Below are positions 61,244 to 64,000 of a DNA stretch of 64,000 nucleotides, piece by piece. The first letter of the stretch is position 1; every line of letters starts with the position of its first letter. The stretch is from contig OZ199839.1 of NCBI GenBank assembly GCA_964304625.1, positions 6,820,001 to 6,884,000 of the forward strand, in the 5' to 3' direction. The stretch comes from Kudoa neothunni. Its lineage: Eukaryota > Cnidaria. The notes beneath the pieces are model-generated. The model worked only from the letters and a program-made list of their open reading frames with translations, searched no databases and had not been told where the DNA came from. The position numbers and the translations under genes were made by a program.

Positions 61244-62628
61244 ATGTTTGTATGTTCATTATTAACGCTTCTTATAGCAATTGTTACAACTGGTAATTTA
61301 CATAATTTGTTATATATATATATAATTACCTATTTTAAAAAGAGAGAGCTTTGCCTTCTTATGAAAAAGATGAAGGTCAAGCACCAGCTTGGTTGACGGA
61401 TGATGACCTAAAAGCAAAGGCTGCTGTCGAGAGATGGTATATCGACAAAGCTGACGCCACATGCAAACCTTTTACCTATCTTGGATCTCTTGGAAATTTT
61501 AACAACTTTGTTTCAAGAGCTGCTTGCAACGGACATCGTACATTGCATTTAATTTATTTAAGTGTTTAATATTGAAATAGTCAAATTTAAACCAGAAGAA
61601 CAAGCTGGTGCATGTGGGTTAACGCATGATGTAGGAGGTTGTAGCTTAACTGACAATAAAATGCTGACAAGATGGTACTTCAGCATAAATGAAGTTAACG
61701 GCAAGACAAACTCATGCCACAGCTTCAAATACAGTGGTTGTGGTGGAAACGCAAACAATTTCGAATCAAAAAATGAATGTGAACAAGCTTGTCAAAGTAA
61801 TTTTCTCATTGTTTAATTTACAGTTTAAACTCGATTAATATGATAAATATTATATTTTTATTATGTTTATAGATACAGATAATGGTCAGATAACCGGACC
61901 ATTTAACCCTAAAACAATGACTGCAACTCCAAATGAATTTGATTGCAAATTTGTGCCTGAAGTAAAAACTGAGAGTCCCAAAATGGGAATAGTTCCTCAC
62001 AAAGAAGGAAATAGATGCGTTTATGCCGCTGTTGGAACGGCTGCCAAAAGGGGATTTTTCGGTGATTTACCAACTTGTGTCAAGACTTGTATAAGTATAT
62101 AACTCACTGTAGTAAATGGTTTGTATATCTCAAATAGAAAAGAAAGTTGCAGCTTGCAATGCTGACGGCCCATATCAAGTTGAATCGGCGACTAAATATA
62201 CAGGTGAGGTCAAAGAATATTTTTACTTCAATAAAACCCTTGCATTATGTCTGCCCTTTTTGTCGAAGGAACCGACTGGTGGAACTCCTGTAATTGACGA
62301 TGGTGCGTTGAACATATTTAGCTCTGTTGAGTTGTGTGCAAGTTACTGCCCAGCAAGTATGAACATAATTTAATGTGACACGAATAATAATAATTTAGCT
62401 GCTCATATTGGTCAATTAACTGCGGTTGAAGCTTGTAAACTACCAAAAGCCGGAGTTTCAAGTGATAGCGATAAGTACCACATTACTAGGCACTATTACG
62501 ATCATTCCGCAGCTACTAAAACGTGCACATCTTTTACTTTTAATGGAAAAGACATGAACCTGAATAACTTCAAAACTCAAACTGACTGTGAAAAAATTTG
62601 CAAGGATTCTTTGACAGGTTCAAATTAA
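61244..62628 (+). CDS. Secreted five-domain Kunitz-type protein 2
   Basis: Six exons, 61244-61292, 61343-61537, 61581-61796, 61873-62094, 62138-62356, 62399-62628; introns 42-76 nt, all phase 1; 376 codons in one open frame. Exon 1 is a signal peptide (MFVCSLLTLLIAIVTT). Five Kunitz-like units follow, one per exon, in register with Kunitz gene 1: both begin ER-x-L at the exon 2 start. Unit 1 keeps two cysteines only. Unit 2 is a full six-cysteine Kunitz domain (CGLTHDVGGC, KYSGCGGNANNF, CEQAC) with a long insertion before the third cysteine and Ser at P1. Unit 3 is altered. Unit 4 is a variant. Unit 5 has lost the 14-38 pair (FTFNGKDMNLNNF). It lacks the acidic tail of gene 1. An alternative small last exon at 62849-62877 is possible. 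Confidence 0.75.
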
Positions 62629-64000
62629 TTACCACGACCGCATATTAGCGAAAAACATTTTTAGAATTTTCATTATTTAGATATAAGAATATTTTAATAT
62701 TTCATTATTGTGTAGATGCATTATCTCATTAAAACCATTGATTTTTGCAGTTGAGTGTATTAAACATAAATGCATAGTTGAATAATCAAAATGGAGGAAT
62801 TGTGTAGTACACAATTACGGATATACATAATTATGTTTTTATTTTCAGATGAGACCTTCAAGGATTTGTTCATTTAAGTTCTATATAAATTTAATTAAAA
62901 ATAATTAATTATCTAAATTGTTTTCAAAATTTTTTGCATAGATTTCTAGTGTAACCGCTCGTATATCAGTATATCATTATTATATGCTGGATTACATGTA
63001 TTTTTTTATATTAATTTATAATTTAAAACAAACTAACAGGTTCCAATTAAGGCCAAGTATTTTCAAACAATGTTAGACATGTTATACTATTTGAAGTTGG
63101 TTTACGATGTTAAATATACAATTTAACGACTAATAGTTCATTAATTTAGCATTAACCAGTATTATAAGTGATTTATTATCAGTTTCTTAAAATTATATTT
63201 CGAATTTCGTTATAATCTATTAGTTTATTTTTCGTTGCCGCCCTTTTTCACTAAAATACTTGTAAAGTTTAGCAGTTGTTTCTATAAATTATTGATTTTA
63301 TACAATTTATTTTTCTAACAATGATCATCCTTCTACTTTTTATATTTAAATTCTGTTTGCAATTAGCTTTTTATGAAAATAAAGGTTTTTGATATGGCGA
63401 GAACAGGAAACCACATTATGTGTGCATGCGATGCTGATGTACAAAATGGATGGCTGTGATGCCAAAATTCAAAACTTGAAATGTTCCTTCATCAAATAAT
63501 ATAAGAAAACAATTCATTACAATAGCCTATAATGTCAAGTATTATGGTAATTCAGCAAAAAATTTCTGTGCTACGATAAAAAGAAATGTAATGGAAGATT
63601 AGTAACAACTTCTTTGATAAATACCACGTTTTGAATAGGGAGTTTTTCCTAACCAATTAATTACTGACGAAAAAATTAAAAATGGTGTTTTGTGGTAGAT
63701 GTAAAACGATTTTTCAAAAATAAAAAATATTCTAAATCTATATTCTATCAAAAACAAATACAACAATTTTGAACTGAAGATTTTAATAGCCATCAAAATA
63801 TTAATTATAATCTTGTGGTTCGTCTGTAAAATTTGAATTTAATATTATTACACAGTATCGATGATTTTTAGATTCGCAGTGTTTTTATATCAGTAACAGA
63901 TCAAATTCGCGCGTTAAAATTAGAAGTTCATTTTCGAATTAAAATAATACATAATTTACCTACTAAAATGATTTTGTTTAAAAAGTTCTAGGCCTTTTTA
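62629..64000. other. Intergenic, AT-rich
   Basis: Apart from the possible alternative last exon of Kunitz gene 2 (acceptor TTTTCAG at 62842-62848), no gene is recognised. The minus-strand frame at 63599-63796 has no motif. Confidence 0.4.

Noticed and set aside
61797-61872. 76-nt intron of Kunitz gene 2 hiding another exon
   Set aside because: No internal segment with flanking AG and GT keeps the frame; the direct join is phase-consistent.
1-64000. CRISPR arrays, rRNA, tRNA, operons, riboswitches
   Set aside because: No regularly spaced repeats, cloverleaf or ribosomal sequence were seen, and the gene structure is eukaryotic.

Overview
The window looks like nuclear DNA of a very AT-rich invertebrate animal. 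It holds no rRNA, tRNA, operon or prokaryotic gene that I can see. Genes are split by tiny GT-AG introns, mostly 40-52 nt, with some exons of only 21-24 nt. Recognisable genes are animal types: a DHHC palmitoyltransferase, a twin CX9C mitochondrial protein, multi-Kunitz secreted proteins and a tetraspanin-like protein. DNA transposon relics (piggyBac, Mutator-like, hAT, pogo and probable Tc1/mariner) fill much of the rest. A parasitic or otherwise compact-intron metazoan is likely. I cannot name the phylum from sequence alone.

Layout. (1) 1-16.9 kb, minus strand: a tandem array of a large cysteine-rich, FN3-like, single-pass membrane protein. It has the 5' end of copy A (1-144), intact copy B (1919-4805) and copy C (12498-15370, four frame-breaking indels). 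The spacer between B and C was enlarged by a Mutator-like element with a 9-bp target duplication and a piggyBac element in a TTAA-type site. (2) 18.3-20.3 kb: a convergent housekeeping pair, a DHHC palmitoyltransferase (+, several frame breaks) and a CHCHD2/10-like gene (-). (3) 23.6-47.6 kb: eight tandem plus-strand genes for small secreted proteins whose six-cysteine spacing fits a saposin-like (SAPLIP) fold. All share four exons and invariant spacing between cysteines, but their sequences differ strongly. Six are intact and the first two are frame-disrupted. Transposons sit between them. (4) 51.7-52.6 kb: a tetraspanin-like gene. (5) 55.3-62.6 kb: two divergently oriented five-domain Kunitz genes, apparently made by a head-to-head inverted duplication, with a transposon between them.

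Taken together, three families of secreted or surface cysteine-rich proteins are expanded in one 64-kb interval, beside two ordinary intracellular genes. This is the pattern expected of a secreted-effector or surface-antigen region. The least familiar parts are the SAPLIP array, with its conserved promoter word at a fixed distance in three genes and the paired loss of disulfide partners in one member, and the FN3-like membrane array. All exon models were assembled by hand from splice sites and reading frame; no transcript or database evidence was available.
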